From Pseudorhodoplanes sp049324435 (GTDB taxonomy: Bacteria; Pseudomonadota; Alphaproteobacteria; Rhizobiales; Xanthobacteraceae): a stretch of DNA of 64,000 nt. The position numbers were made by a program, and so were the translations under genes. Positions 23,470 to 32,339 of this stretch are shown piece after piece; position 1 is the stretch's first letter, and each line of letters opens with the position of its first letter. Location of the stretch: contig JBMOOQ010000060.1 of NCBI GenBank assembly GCA_049324435.1, forward strand, positions 1 through 64,000. Reading direction: 5' to 3'. The notes below the pieces were generated by a model that saw only the letters and a program-made list of their open reading frames with translations, had not been told where the DNA came from and made no database searches.

Positions 23470-24357
23470 ATGAACACATACCAATCGCCGTATATCGACG
23501 GTCAGGTTGTGGACACTGAGAATGCCGAGCCGCTGCGGCGAGGGCCGGAAACCGCGCCGTTGCCGGCCGCGCCAGCCGACGCCAAGATCAGCGGCTGCAC
23601 CAAGTCAGCGTCCGATTGTCTGCACAAGACGACGAAGCTGGCACGCGAATTCAATCATGGCACAGTCTCGGCAGCGCATCTCATTCTTGCGATGACGCTC
23701 ATTCCCAATGCGAGCCGTCAGTTCGAGTTGCGCAAGATGGATATCGACCGTGCATTCCGGGCGGCAATGCATGCACTGATGGATATCGAGCGCGGAACGC
23801 CATCGAACGGAGCGCTGCCGGGCTTGTCCGAGGAATTCAACGTCATCGTCACGCTGGCGCAGGAACTCGCGCGCAATCGCGACAACCAGGAAGTCTCGGT
23901 TGATGATCTGCTCACCGCGCTCGACCGGTTGCCCGAGGATTCCTCCGCCGCACAGCTGGTTCGCGGCGAGAGGAAGAACGGCGGTGGCACCGGCGATATG
24001 AATGCAGCATTTGCGCAACTATCGTTTGCCATGGATCAGCAATTTCAGGGGATCAGGCAGGCAATCGAAATGCTGCGGATCGATATGCAGCGCGACGATA
24101 TCGAGCGCATGAAGCGGTACCTGGAGCAGCGCGACGGAGTGATCGAGCGGCTCATCAGGGAGGGTTTCGCTCAGGCCGAAAAGAAGCCGGCAGCACCGGC
24201 ACCGGAATCGCTCAACGACGGCCCTCAAAACCCGTCATCGCCCTCGGGTGGTGCAGCCGAGGATTCGCTTTGGGAGAGGATATTCGGCAGGAAATCGGCC
24301 GACGTGTCTCCACCTTTGGCCGAACCGTCTCCGGTACAGACCCGGTGGGGGCTTTAA
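23470..24357 (+). CDS. Hypothetical protein with Clp-repeat-like domain
   Basis: About 295 residues. The segment near 55-170 (TTKLAREFNHGTVSAAHLIL, later VIVTLAQELARNRDNQEVSVDDLLTAL) resembles the paired four-helix repeats of the ClpA/ClpB N-terminal domain, which normally bind substrates or adaptors, but no AAA+ module follows. A coiled-coil-like stretch (MDQQFQGIRQAIEMLRIDM) and a Pro/Ala-rich tail come next. GGGAG precedes the second of two close ATGs (23470), which I used. A role as adaptor or scaffold is speculative. Confidence 0.75.
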   Translation: MNTYQSPYIDGQVVDTENAEPLRRGPETAPLPAAPADAKISGCTKSASDCLHKTTKLAREFNHGTVSAAHLILAMTLIPNASRQFELRKMDIDRAFRAAMHALMDIERGTPSNGALPGLSEEFNVIVTLAQELARNRDNQEVSVDDLLTALDRLPEDSSAAQLVRGERKNGGGTGDMNAAFAQLSFAMDQQFQGIRQAIEMLRIDMQRDDIERMKRYLEQRDGVIERLIREGFAQAEKKPAAPAPESLNDGPQNPSSPSGGAAEDSLWERIFGRKSADVSPPLAEPSPVQTRWGL

Positions 24358-24391
24358 GTCCGGGTAGCATCGGACGAGCCGGCGCACCCGC

Positions 24392-25183
24392 TCACCTGAA
24401 GCGGATCGCCTGGATGAATGTTTCTTCGGACTGCGTGACCGAAGCCGGAAAGGCGGGCATCGGCTGGGCACGCGCGATCATGGCAAGGGCTTCCCGGTCG
24501 ACAATCGACGATCCCGAGGATCGCGTGACACTGCTCGCGACAACATGGCCGTTACGATTCACAGTGAAACTGACGACGGCCGTGCCTTTTCCGGTGCCCG
24601 GGCGCTTGAAGCGCTGCAGATGCGCGCTCAGGATACTCGCGTAATTTGCGATTGCGTTGCGTGCGGCCGTGGTTCCGGCCTTGGGCGCAACCGGCTTCTC
24701 TGCGCGCTTTTCGGTCTTGGGATTGGCGGTATGCTGCCTCACCGAATCGATCTGCTGCTGTACTTGCTCTTCGACCGGTGTCGGCGGCTTTGGCTGCGGC
24801 GTGTCCTTCTTTTCGGCGACGTCTTCCTTTTTCGGCGGCAGCACTATGTCGGGTTCAGGAACCGGAATCTGCGGCACTTCGATGACCGGCTCCTCGGCGG
24901 CGTGCTCCTTGACCTCGGGCTGCAGCGACGCGCGCGAGTCGAAGGTTTCCGGTCCGGGAGCCAGATCGGCTTCGGTTTCGGGGGCGGCGGCCTCGGGGGC
25001 AAACTCCACCATCAGTGCGGGGACGTCCGCCCCGGTGATGCCGGATTCCGGCTTGGACCACAGATAGAAGGCCGCAAGCGCCGCATGCGCGGTCAAGACC
25101 ACGGCCACGGCGGCGATCCAGCGCCCGACATGGAGTTCCTCGTCCCGGTCGAGGTCCGCGATCCAGGCGATCGCCGCGTTCAT
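24392..25183 (-). CDS. tonB: TonB-family energy transducer
   Basis: A 263-residue protein that would carry proton-motive energy from ExbB-ExbD to outer-membrane receptors. It has one N-terminal membrane span (IAAVAVVLTAHAALAAFYL), a long Pro/Glu/Lys-rich periplasmic spacer (PVPEPDIVLPPKKEDV, TPQPKPPTPVEEQ), and a C-terminal TonB domain (VVSFTVNRNGHVVASSVTRSSG then REALAMIARAQPMPAFP). Its ATG overlaps the exbD stop by ATGA. No receptor gene is seen nearby, so the transported substrate is unknown; iron or haem is usual. Confidence 0.92.
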   Translation of the reverse strand: MNAAIAWIADLDRDEELHVGRWIAAVAVVLTAHAALAAFYLWSKPESGITGADVPALMVEFAPEAAAPETEADLAPGPETFDSRASLQPEVKEHAAEEPVIEVPQIPVPEPDIVLPPKKEDVAEKKDTPQPKPPTPVEEQVQQQIDSVRQHTANPKTEKRAEKPVAPKAGTTAARNAIANYASILSAHLQRFKRPGTGKGTAVVSFTVNRNGHVVASSVTRSSGSSIVDREALAMIARAQPMPAFPASVTQSEETFIQAIRFR

Positions 25184-25605
25184 TTCTTCTGGTCTCTCGC
25201 GTCGAGGCCGACCAGACCGATCTTCAGATATCCCGAAGATCGCAGCGTATTCATCACCTCCATGACGTCGCCGTAGCTCACGGCGCGGTCCGCACGCAGG
25301 AAAATGCGTTCGTCCTTGTTGCCCTTGGTGGCGACGGCGAGAGCAGCGGGAAGGTTGTCGCGTGCCACCATGTCCTCTCCGACCGCGAGCGAAAGGTCGG
25401 ATTTCACGGTCAGGAAGACCGGTTTGTCGGGCCGGCGGTTCTGTTCCGCAGTGGAGGTCGGAAGCTCGACCGGGATATCGACCGTCGCAAGCGGCGCTGC
25501 GACCATGAAGATGATCAAGAGGACAAGGATGACGTCGATAAACGGCGTGACGTTGATGTCGTGAGTTTCGACATCCTCATCGTCCGTCGAAAACTGCACA
25601 GCCAT
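25180..25605 (-). CDS. exbD: Biopolymer transport protein ExbD
   Basis: A 141-residue inner-membrane protein of the TonB motor. The single span carries the essential Asp in NVTPFIDVILVLLIIFMVAAP; the periplasmic part follows (VDIPVELPTSTAEQ and ERIFLRADRAVSYGDVMEVM). It lies three bases after exbB and overlaps tonB by four, forming the operon exbB-exbD-tonB. Confidence 0.95.
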   Translation of the reverse strand: MAVQFSTDDEDVETHDINVTPFIDVILVLLIIFMVAAPLATVDIPVELPTSTAEQNRRPDKPVFLTVKSDLSLAVGEDMVARDNLPAALAVATKGNKDERIFLRADRAVSYGDVMEVMNTLRSSGYLKIGLVGLDARDQKK

Positions 25606-25608
25606 GGA

Positions 25609-26580
25609 TTACTCCGCAGCCTGACGAAGATGCATGGTGCCGCGATCGAGATCGCGCGAGGCCAGCCGCAGCACGTTGGCAGACGCATTGCCGAGGATCA
25701 GACGATAACCGCCGATCGAGCGTGTGAACATGTTGTAGATCACAACCGCCGGAATTGCGGCGACGAGGCCGATCGCAGTTGCAAGCAGTGCCTCGGCGAT
25801 GCCGGGAGCGACGACGGCAAGGCTGGTGGTATGCGCCTTCGAGATGCCGATGAAGCTGTTCATGATGCCCCACACGGTGCCGAACAATCCGACAAATGGG
25901 GATGTCGAGCCGATCGTTGCAAGAATACCCATCCCGTTGCCGATGCGCCGGCTGGCAGTCGCTTCGACGCGCTGCAGTTGCCAGACGATGCGCTCCTTCA
26001 CGCCGTCCTTCGGCAAGGCGTGGGACAAATCGAGTTCGTGCGCGGCTGCACGAACGAGGCGCGCCACCGGATCTTTCTCCTTGGCAAACTGGCGCTCCGC
26101 ATCGGCAAGGGACTTCGCGTGCTCCAGCCAACGATTCTTGCGGCGCGCGCGGCGCTTTTCGAAACGCAGTTCCAGGCTCTTGGCGAACCCGACCGTCCAG
26201 GTGACAACCGATGCGAAGGCCAGTCCGACCATCACTGCTTTCACCACGATGTCGGCATCGAGGAACATCTGCCACGGCGTCAGGTCATGTGGCAGCATGT
26301 GTGCGGGGATCGTGCCAGCGGACTGGGGCTTGTCGGCCGGTGTGCCCGGGTTTGCGGTTTGCGGCTCGCCCGATCCCGATGCAGCGGAAGCGGGTGCATC
26401 GGCCGGTGCGCTGCTGGATTGCGGCGTTGCCGATGTCGGGGCGGGAGCGGGCACCGCGGGGCTGCTTGTCATCGGTGCGGATTGTTGTGCAGCCGGGGTC
26501 TGCGCGAACACGGCGCAATGCGGCGCGATCAGTGCCAATGACAATGTCGCCGCTGCGAGCGATCTGAATTGAAAAGCCAT
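25609..26580 (-). CDS. exbB: Biopolymer transport protein ExbB, long form
   Basis: A 323-residue ExbB. It has a cleavable-looking N-terminus (MAFQFRSLAAATLSLALIAP), then an Ala/Pro/Ser-rich periplasmic region of about 90 residues, and the MotA/TolQ/ExbB core with three spans, including IGSTSPFVGLFGTVWGIMNSF and IAEALLATAIGLVAAIPAVV. The long form with a signal peptide is common in alphaproteobacteria. I chose the ATG preceded by AAGGA; in-frame codons upstream lack support. The 26581-26901 stretch upstream has no gene and holds the promoter, not clearly identified. Confidence 0.94.
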   Translation of the reverse strand: MAFQFRSLAAATLSLALIAPHCAVFAQTPAAQQSAPMTSSPAVPAPAPTSATPQSSSAPADAPASAASGSGEPQTANPGTPADKPQSAGTIPAHMLPHDLTPWQMFLDADIVVKAVMVGLAFASVVTWTVGFAKSLELRFEKRRARRKNRWLEHAKSLADAERQFAKEKDPVARLVRAAAHELDLSHALPKDGVKERIVWQLQRVEATASRRIGNGMGILATIGSTSPFVGLFGTVWGIMNSFIGISKAHTTSLAVVAPGIAEALLATAIGLVAAIPAVVIYNMFTRSIGGYRLILGNASANVLRLASRDLDRGTMHLRQAAE

Positions 26581-26901
26581 GTCGTATCCTTCGCGCGGCG
26601 CTGGCGCTGATGGGGCGGCCTCGGGTCGCAGTGCCGCGAGCGATGCTTGTTCAATGACAAATCGGAAATAGAAATCAACAACGATAGTTTTTAGTTGGTC
26701 CAATCCGAGACTTGGTTGAAGCGCGTTTTTGCTCAGCTACCGCATGATGTGGGTGAGGCCCGATTTGAGAAAAACTTCAATTCAGAAATGATCAGGTATT
26801 CGCGATCCGAAGGCTTGGTCCCGACACCCTGGCCGGACCTGATTTCCGGCTGACAAGGGTTCGGCTGGATCAACACCCGACTTCACCACGCGCCAGGCGA
26901 G

Positions 26902-26939
26902 AAAAGCAAAATGCGCACCGGCTTCACACCGATGCGCAT
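26902..26939 (-). terminator. Rho-independent terminator of hup
   Basis: On the minus strand an 11-bp stem (ATGCGCATCGG / CCGGTGCGCAT, one G-T pair) with a seven-base loop runs into TTTGCTTTTC, about 55 bases after the HU stop. Confidence 0.85.
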
Positions 26940-26992
26940 CGATTGATCGACCTGAGCAGACTGACTGCTCGAAATTCAGCGAAGCGTCGTCG

Positions 26993-27295
26993 TCAGATCG
27001 CTTCCTTCAATTCCTTGGCGGGGCGGAACGCGACCTTCTTCGACGCCTTGATCTGGATCTGTTCGCCGGTCGCAGGATTGCGGCCCATGCGGGCGGCGCG
27101 CTTGCGAACCTGCAGGATTCCAAGGCCGCCGATACGGATACGGTCGCCCTTCTTCAGATGCTTGGTGATCTGGGTCACGAGATCGCCCAGAACGGCCTCG
27201 CTCTGCTTCTTGGACAGCTGATGCTCCTCGGCCAACTGCGCCGCGAGATGCTTCAGGGTAATGGTCGGAGCTGTCGCCGGCTTCTTGTCAGCCAT
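26993..27295 (-). CDS. hupB: DNA-binding protein HU
   Basis: A 100-residue nucleoid protein of the HU/IHF family. It has a slightly extended N-terminus (MADKKPATAPTITLKHLAAQ), the dimerisation helices, and the DNA-binding arm with GRNPATGEQIQIKASKKVAFRP. The ATG is preceded by AGGAGGG; an in-frame start six codons upstream would lie across that site. In related genomes HU commonly sits close to lon and the tRNA-Val and tRNA-Asp genes, so this location fits with later insertions between them. Confidence 0.95.
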   Translation of the reverse strand: MADKKPATAPTITLKHLAAQLAEEHQLSKKQSEAVLGDLVTQITKHLKKGDRIRIGGLGILQVRKRAARMGRNPATGEQIQIKASKKVAFRPAKELKEAI

Positions 27296-27545
27296 GGGGG
27301 CCCTCCTTTTCATCAGGCGCCGTAACGAAAAACTGCTGATTGTGGCGTTTAGACGATTCGAGACTCGCCGAAAACGCCCTGTTTATAAGGGTCCAGAGCA
27401 TTTTTGCGGTGTCGATGCAACGGAAAAGCCCGTTTCATCGCGCTTTTGGGCCCCTGGCATTGATCCGGGCGATCCGGTTGACCGCCCACGCCCTGCGGCT
27501 CGATGCGCGAATCCTGCAGCAAGTCTATGATTTTTATGGCGAATA

Positions 27546-27622
<77 letters not shown>

Positions 27623-27719
27623 GCAAAGGGAGTGCGGCGGACTTAAATCTCACCCATCGCCAAGTCAAGCGCGGTCGAACGGGTTTCGCTGCGTCACCCC
27701 GGAAAACCTGTGGTCTTCC

Positions 27720-28106
27720 TCAAATCGCGCTGAGCCGGTAGGCGCTGCCGTAGCGGCCGAAATCGTGGCTGGTCACGCCGTTGCGCACGCAGCCCGGATA
27801 CTGGGCGAGAGGCGCAACCACCGTGACCTTGATCACCGCACTGTCGCCGGGCTTGACCAGTCCGGCATGGACTGCAGCGACCGCCAGTGCCGAGTCACCG
27901 GTATAGACATCGGTGCCCCAGAGCGGGCCTTCGGTTTCACCCTTCACGCGAAAATAGAAGCTCGCCCCGATACTGCTGCCGAGTTCCAGCATGTGTGGCG
28001 GCGCCTCGGCCGCGAGATAGCCCTTGTCGAGCAATTGCCGGACTTCCTTTTTCGTCAATTGTCCGCGCCGGTCAAAATAGGCGACCAGTTCCTGCACGAC
28101 CTTCAT
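27720..28106 (-). CDS. LCCL-domain-like protein
   Basis: A 128-residue protein. The N-terminal third is helical (VVQELVAYFDRRGQLTKKEVRQLL). The rest resembles an LCCL domain: GPLWGTDVYTGDSALAVAAVHAGLV, then VIKVTVVAPLAQYPGCVRNGVTSHDFGRYGSAYRL, the signature in which a new gene product is compared with a small YPGC-like core and a SxDYGxW-like end. No signal peptide, so it appears cytoplasmic, which is unusual for LCCL. Its ATG overlaps the VWA gene stop (ATGA). Likely the third member of a coupled system; exact role unknown. Confidence 0.8.
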   Translation of the reverse strand: MKVVQELVAYFDRRGQLTKKEVRQLLDKGYLAAEAPPHMLELGSSIGASFYFRVKGETEGPLWGTDVYTGDSALAVAAVHAGLVKPGDSAVIKVTVVAPLAQYPGCVRNGVTSHDFGRYGSAYRLSAI

Positions 28107-29380
28107 GGCCTGCTCCCATCCATCGCAATGACTTGACCGTAAGGCGGGCTGAACGCAGCCGCGCGTGGCAGCACCCACAGCACGCTGTAAGGCATTGGCT
28201 CCGCCGGAAACGCGATTTCGCCATCCGTGATCATCACAGCTGCACGCACCAGCGGGGCGTCCGCGAGCATCAGCATCGCAGGAGAGAGATCGCTGCCGCC
28301 AAAGCCGCGGATTCCGTAGCTGGCAAGTTCGCTCGGACATACGATATCGTCGGCAGTGACCGTCGTGTCGCATTGCATCACGCGAACCTGATCGACGCCG
28401 GCGCCATCGCAGAAATCGGCAATGGCTCCGAGTACGAGAGGAAGGTCCTCGGACATCGACCCGGACGTGTCGAGGATGACATTGAGCATCCATGAACTTC
28501 GCAGACGGCCCGGCATCACGAGATCGGTGCGTTCGGCGCCGCGCCGCGACGGTCGCGCAAAGGTGCGATCGCCGGCCGACGCGGATTCAATCCAGCGCTG
28601 CAGTGCCTGGTGCCAGGCGGGGCGCAGCGTTCCGCGCAGGGCGGAAACCTGCGCGCTCAGTCCGGCGCCCATCGTGCCACGCTGTCTGCCGATGGCTGCG
28701 GCCAGCGCGTGGCTGCGTGCAATTGCCGCTTCGATCTCCGCCTTGCGCTGCGCTTGTTCCTCCGCCTCCGCAGGAAACATCTCGCGCTCGGTCTTGTCAG
28801 CGAGTACATCGCCGGCATCTTCGTTGCCGGATGCAGTACCGCCTTGTCCGCTGCTTCGACCTTGTCCGAGCACCTGACGCACCGAGGCGTCCTTGCCTTC
28901 CCAGACCTGCGTGCGGGAACGCATCAGATCGGCATTGCGCCGCATCTCGATGACGATGTCCTCGGCCGAACGCGTTCGCGCGCCCGGCATATCGAGTCCG
29001 CCGGCGGGGATGGTGGCGAAGCCGAGTTCGCTGCGCAGGATGTCGTTGATGATGTAGTCGTGCGCGTAGTTGAACTCGAGGCGGCCTGAGCCGCGCGCCC
29101 GGTCATGGGTGCGAAGCGCCAGATGAAGGAGCTCATGCGCCAGCACAAAAACGAGCTCATTGTCCTTGAGTCTCGCCGTGAATCCCGGATTGGCGATCAG
29201 CCGGCCTGAGGCGAAGATTCCCATGGTTGGGACGCGCCAGTCGAGACTGACCCGCACCGCCGCGGCAAGGCCCGCGAGGTGCGGCAGCGGCACTGTGACC
29301 ATGCGCAGCCCGTTCTCTATGCGTTGGAGGGTTGCGCGATCGGCGCCCGCATCGGGCGTTGCAGCGGTGGCGACGTTCAT
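28103..29380 (-). CDS. VWA-containing metallopeptidase-like protein
   Basis: A 425-residue protein of the DUF2201/VWA-like class. The N-terminal part has a zinc-peptidase motif, AHELLHLALRTH (His82, Glu83, His86), and the C-terminal part a von Willebrand A-like domain with MIDAS sequence DTSGSMSE and later MITDGEI. The middle is charged and probably flexible. The start overlaps the stop of the ATPase gene (ATGA). Such proteins pair with MoxR-type ATPases, as ViaA does with RavA; substrates are not known. Confidence 0.88.
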   Translation of the reverse strand: MNVATAATPDAGADRATLQRIENGLRMVTVPLPHLAGLAAAVRVSLDWRVPTMGIFASGRLIANPGFTARLKDNELVFVLAHELLHLALRTHDRARGSGRLEFNYAHDYIINDILRSELGFATIPAGGLDMPGARTRSAEDIVIEMRRNADLMRSRTQVWEGKDASVRQVLGQGRSSGQGGTASGNEDAGDVLADKTEREMFPAEAEEQAQRKAEIEAAIARSHALAAAIGRQRGTMGAGLSAQVSALRGTLRPAWHQALQRWIESASAGDRTFARPSRRGAERTDLVMPGRLRSSWMLNVILDTSGSMSEDLPLVLGAIADFCDGAGVDQVRVMQCDTTVTADDIVCPSELASYGIRGFGGSDLSPAMLMLADAPLVRAAVMITDGEIAFPAEPMPYSVLWVLPRAAAFSPPYGQVIAMDGSRP

Positions 29381-30411
29381 TGCGTCGTCACCGTGCGAAG
29401 AAGCGCCAGCATCGCCTTGTCGGCACCGAGCGCACCCCATTGCTCGACAAGGTCTGTGAGCAATGTCAGTTGCGCTTCCGTAGGCAGGCTGCGCAAGAAG
29501 CGCGCGACCGAGCCGGGCTTCACCTTGCCGAGCCGTCCGGCCGCGACGTTCTGGCGGATCGCGTTGAGGATGAACCAGCGCGCGGTCTCGCCCTTGGGCA
29601 ATGCCGCCGGGTTCTCGATATAGCTCTCCACCGGCGCCAGCGTGCCGACGGTCTCATCCGCCAGCGCGCAGAACACCGCGGCGTCCTCGGCGGAGAGGCG
29701 GCCGAAAGCCAGCGCGCGCCGTGTCTCGCAATTGAGGATGCCGGCGCTCTCGGCCATGTCGAGCGCCTGGGAAAGCAGCGCCCAGGCCCGCGGTGTGGAG
29801 AATGGCTTAGGCTCGTGCGGGATCTCGCGCATCAGCGCGTCCGGCATGAACGCGATGTAGTTGCGAATGTCGGCGCGGATGCCGGCCTTGCGTGCCCAGT
29901 CCTGCCACTCGTCGGCATCGACCCGCAGATTGAGGATCGTGACGCGGTTGACCAGCGCAGAGCTCATCGCGCGAACCAGCGCGCGGTCCTGCTGGCGGTT
30001 GCCGGCGGCGACCACCCAGGTGCCGGCGGGCAGGGCGTGTTCGCCGAGCCGCCGTTCGAGCAGCAGCGAGTAGAAGGCCTTCTGGACGTCGGGCGCGCAG
30101 GCCGGCAATTCGTCCAGAAACAGGCAGAACGTCTGCGGTATCTCGGGCAGAAGAATGCGAGGCGGGCAGAAGACAGAGCGTTCGCCGACGATTTTCGGTA
30201 CGCCGCTCACGTCCTCCGGAGCGATCTGCGTGCCGAGCAATGACCGGCAGGGCAAGCCGGCCTCCGCGGCGGCCTGAAACACCATCTCCGATTTGCCGAC
30301 GCCGGGGGGAGACAAAAGAAGAAAGCTCTGTTCGTGCGCCATGCACTGAACGAGTTTCTTGGCCTGTCTGAGGGTGATGGTTGGCTGGAGAGCGCTGTGG
30401 CTCACGTCCAT
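29377..30411 (-). CDS. MoxR-family AAA+ ATPase
   Basis: A 344-residue AAA+ ATPase: Walker A SPPGVGKS near 34-41, Walker B FCLFLDELPAC, sensor segment TWVVAAGNRQQD, arginine-finger region VNRVTILNL, and a helical lid. AGGAG precedes the ATG. It heads a three-gene operon in which each following gene overlaps by four bases, so ATPase, VWA-peptidase-like protein and LCCL-like protein are probably made in fixed ratio and act together, perhaps as a chaperone or cofactor-insertion machine. Confidence 0.92.
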   Translation of the reverse strand: MDVSHSALQPTITLRQAKKLVQCMAHEQSFLLLSPPGVGKSEMVFQAAAEAGLPCRSLLGTQIAPEDVSGVPKIVGERSVFCPPRILLPEIPQTFCLFLDELPACAPDVQKAFYSLLLERRLGEHALPAGTWVVAAGNRQQDRALVRAMSSALVNRVTILNLRVDADEWQDWARKAGIRADIRNYIAFMPDALMREIPHEPKPFSTPRAWALLSQALDMAESAGILNCETRRALAFGRLSAEDAAVFCALADETVGTLAPVESYIENPAALPKGETARWFILNAIRQNVAAGRLGKVKPGSVARFLRSLPTEAQLTLLTDLVEQWGALGADKAMLALLRTVTTQ

Positions 30412-30542
30412 CGGACGGCTCCTGGGTGAAGAACGAGTGGCGTTCCCTCACCAGGAACGAAATCAACTTAAGCGACCCGCGGGCGTCGCGCCAGCGGTGC
30501 GCCGGAAAAAGTTTCGCGACCCGCCTGCGGCGGTGCGGCCGC

Positions 30543-30571
30543 TTGTCATGACAATTTGATTACAGAATTAT
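30543..30571 (+). promoter_or_regulatory. Promoter with embedded palindrome before the sulfatase gene
   Basis: TTGTCA (-35), 17 bases, AATTAT (-10). The -35 lies in a perfect 12-base palindrome, TTGTCATGACAA (30543-30554), a possible operator. The -10 overlaps an in-frame ATG at 30570, so that ATG would not be in the transcript and the start at 30621 is favoured. Confidence 0.5.
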
Positions 30572-30620
30572 GACATTCTGTTTGTGTGCGCCGGTGTTTG
30601 GGCGCCGGTTCGAAGCGGCC

Positions 30621-32336
30621 ATGACGATCTTGGGTGCTCTGTCACGTTTGCGCGGCTCATTCGCTTGGCGTCGGCTTTCCGACGGGCCGTTGCCGGGCGT
30701 TCTCCTGGCCGCAGCGCTCCATCTTTGGGCGGTGATCCGCATCCTGCAGACGGAGTTCGGGCTGTTCGGTCAGGCCCTCTGCTTCCTTACCTGGATACTA
30801 CTGAATTGCCTGTTTCTGCTGTTGCAGCGGCGGGCGGCGCTGTCCGCTGCGCTGTCGCTCGGCCTGATCGAGTTGCTGATCCTTGTCTCAGAGTTCAAGT
30901 TCAAGATCACCTGGATGACGGCGACCTTCCTCGACGTCATGGTCATCGACCCGGACAGCCTGTCCTTTCTGCTGTCGGTGATGCCGGGTCTGCGGTTGGC
31001 GACCGGAGCATCGGTCGTGGGCGCCATTGTTCTGGCGGTCCTGTTGTGGCGGATCGATGCGACCAGAGTTCCGCGGCTTGCGTCCGGTGTGGTCGGGGGC
31101 GTTTGCCTTGCGGCGGTCATTGGTCTGTCCAACAGCGTGCCGGAAGAGCCGCACGAGCCGTTCCAGGGCGTGAACCACGTCTCCAATTTCGCCCGTTCGA
31201 TGGTGGTGTCGCTGTCGGAACTGTCCCGGAGCGGCTGGCTGGATGTCGACCGTGCGGTGGCGAGCCGTGTGAAGCCGTTGCCCGCGGACGACGAGTGCCA
31301 GCCGCAGGGCAAGCGTCCGCACATCATCATGGTGCTCGACGAGTCGAGCTTCGATATCCGAAGCGCCCCGGGCGTGAAGGTGCCGGAGAATTACGGCCGC
31401 CATTTTGTTTCGGCCGACGGCAAGTCACGCCGCCTCATTACCGAAGCTGCCGGCGGTCCGACCTGGTACACCGAGTACAATGTACTCACCGGACTGTCGA
31501 CGCGCTCGTTCGGCCGCATGAGTTTCTATGTCACAAGGCTCGCCGCCGGACGCATCAAGCGCGGACTGCCGCAAGCGTTGCGCCGCTGCGGCTACAGAAC
31601 CTTCACGCTGTATCCCGCCTATGGCGCGTTTCTCAGCGCCCGCCGATTTCAGAAGAGCGCCGGTGTCGACCGTATGATCGATGCGCACGAGATGGGGGCG
31701 GGCGACGTCGAGCCCGACAGCTTCTATTACGGCAAGGCGCTGAAGCTGTTTGCGAAAGAGCGGGGCGGCGATCCGCTCTTCATATTCGTCTATACGGCAG
31801 CCAATCACTTCCCCTGGGATACGCGGTATCGCCCGGACCTTACGCCAGGCTGGGCGCCGCTGAATGCCGACCCCGAGACCGACGAATACGTGCGGCGTCA
31901 AACCATGAGCGCGCGTGACTACCGCGACTTCATCGGCAAGCTCAAACGCACCTATCCGGATGAGTCCTTCCTCATCATCCGTTTCGGCGATCATCCGCCG
32001 GCCATCGCGCCCCGGCTTCTTGAGCCGAAGATGACGGATCGCGAGATCGCCGACCGCATCATGGAACGCGATCCGCGTTTCTTCACGGCATACTACGCCA
32101 TCGACGCCATCAATTTCACGCCGGTCGATCTGTCTTCGGCGCGCGATGCGCTGGATGCGCCCTATCTGCCGCTTGTGGTGCAGGAAGCGGCGGGACTGCC
32201 GCTCGATTCGACCTTTGCCGAGCAGAAGCGGATTCTGGAACGCTGCAATGGGCTGTTCTATCGGTGCAAGGACGGCGCCGAGGCGCGCCGCTTCAACCGG
32301 CTGCTTGTGGATTCAGGTGTGATCCAGGGATTTTGA
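30621..32336 (+). CDS. Membrane-bound sulfatase/phosphoglycerol transferase-family protein
   Basis: About 571 residues. The first 190 hold several membrane spans (PGVLLAAALHLWAVI, LCFLTWILLNCLFLL, LSLGLIELLILVSEF, VVGAIVLAVLLW). The rest is a periplasmic alkaline-phosphatase-superfamily domain as in LtaS/OpgB: HIIMVLDESSFD with the first metal-binding Asp/Glu, GGPTWYTEYNVLTG with the likely Thr nucleophile, TAANHFPWD and IIRFGDHPP with late metal ligands. A likely role is adding phosphoglycerol or another phospho-headgroup to a glycan or glucan; the acceptor is unknown. The start was chosen from the promoter position. Confidence 0.87.
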   Translation: MTILGALSRLRGSFAWRRLSDGPLPGVLLAAALHLWAVIRILQTEFGLFGQALCFLTWILLNCLFLLLQRRAALSAALSLGLIELLILVSEFKFKITWMTATFLDVMVIDPDSLSFLLSVMPGLRLATGASVVGAIVLAVLLWRIDATRVPRLASGVVGGVCLAAVIGLSNSVPEEPHEPFQGVNHVSNFARSMVVSLSELSRSGWLDVDRAVASRVKPLPADDECQPQGKRPHIIMVLDESSFDIRSAPGVKVPENYGRHFVSADGKSRRLITEAAGGPTWYTEYNVLTGLSTRSFGRMSFYVTRLAAGRIKRGLPQALRRCGYRTFTLYPAYGAFLSARRFQKSAGVDRMIDAHEMGAGDVEPDSFYYGKALKLFAKERGGDPLFIFVYTAANHFPWDTRYRPDLTPGWAPLNADPETDEYVRRQTMSARDYRDFIGKLKRTYPDESFLIIRFGDHPPAIAPRLLEPKMTDREIADRIMERDPRFFTAYYAIDAINFTPVDLSSARDALDAPYLPLVVQEAAGLPLDSTFAEQKRILERCNGLFYRCKDGAEARRFNRLLVDSGVIQGF

Positions 32337-32339
32337 CGG

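Noticed and set aside
30570..30572. ATG at 30570 as start of the sulfatase-family gene
   Set aside because: It overlaps the -10 box of the best promoter and lacks a ribosome site.
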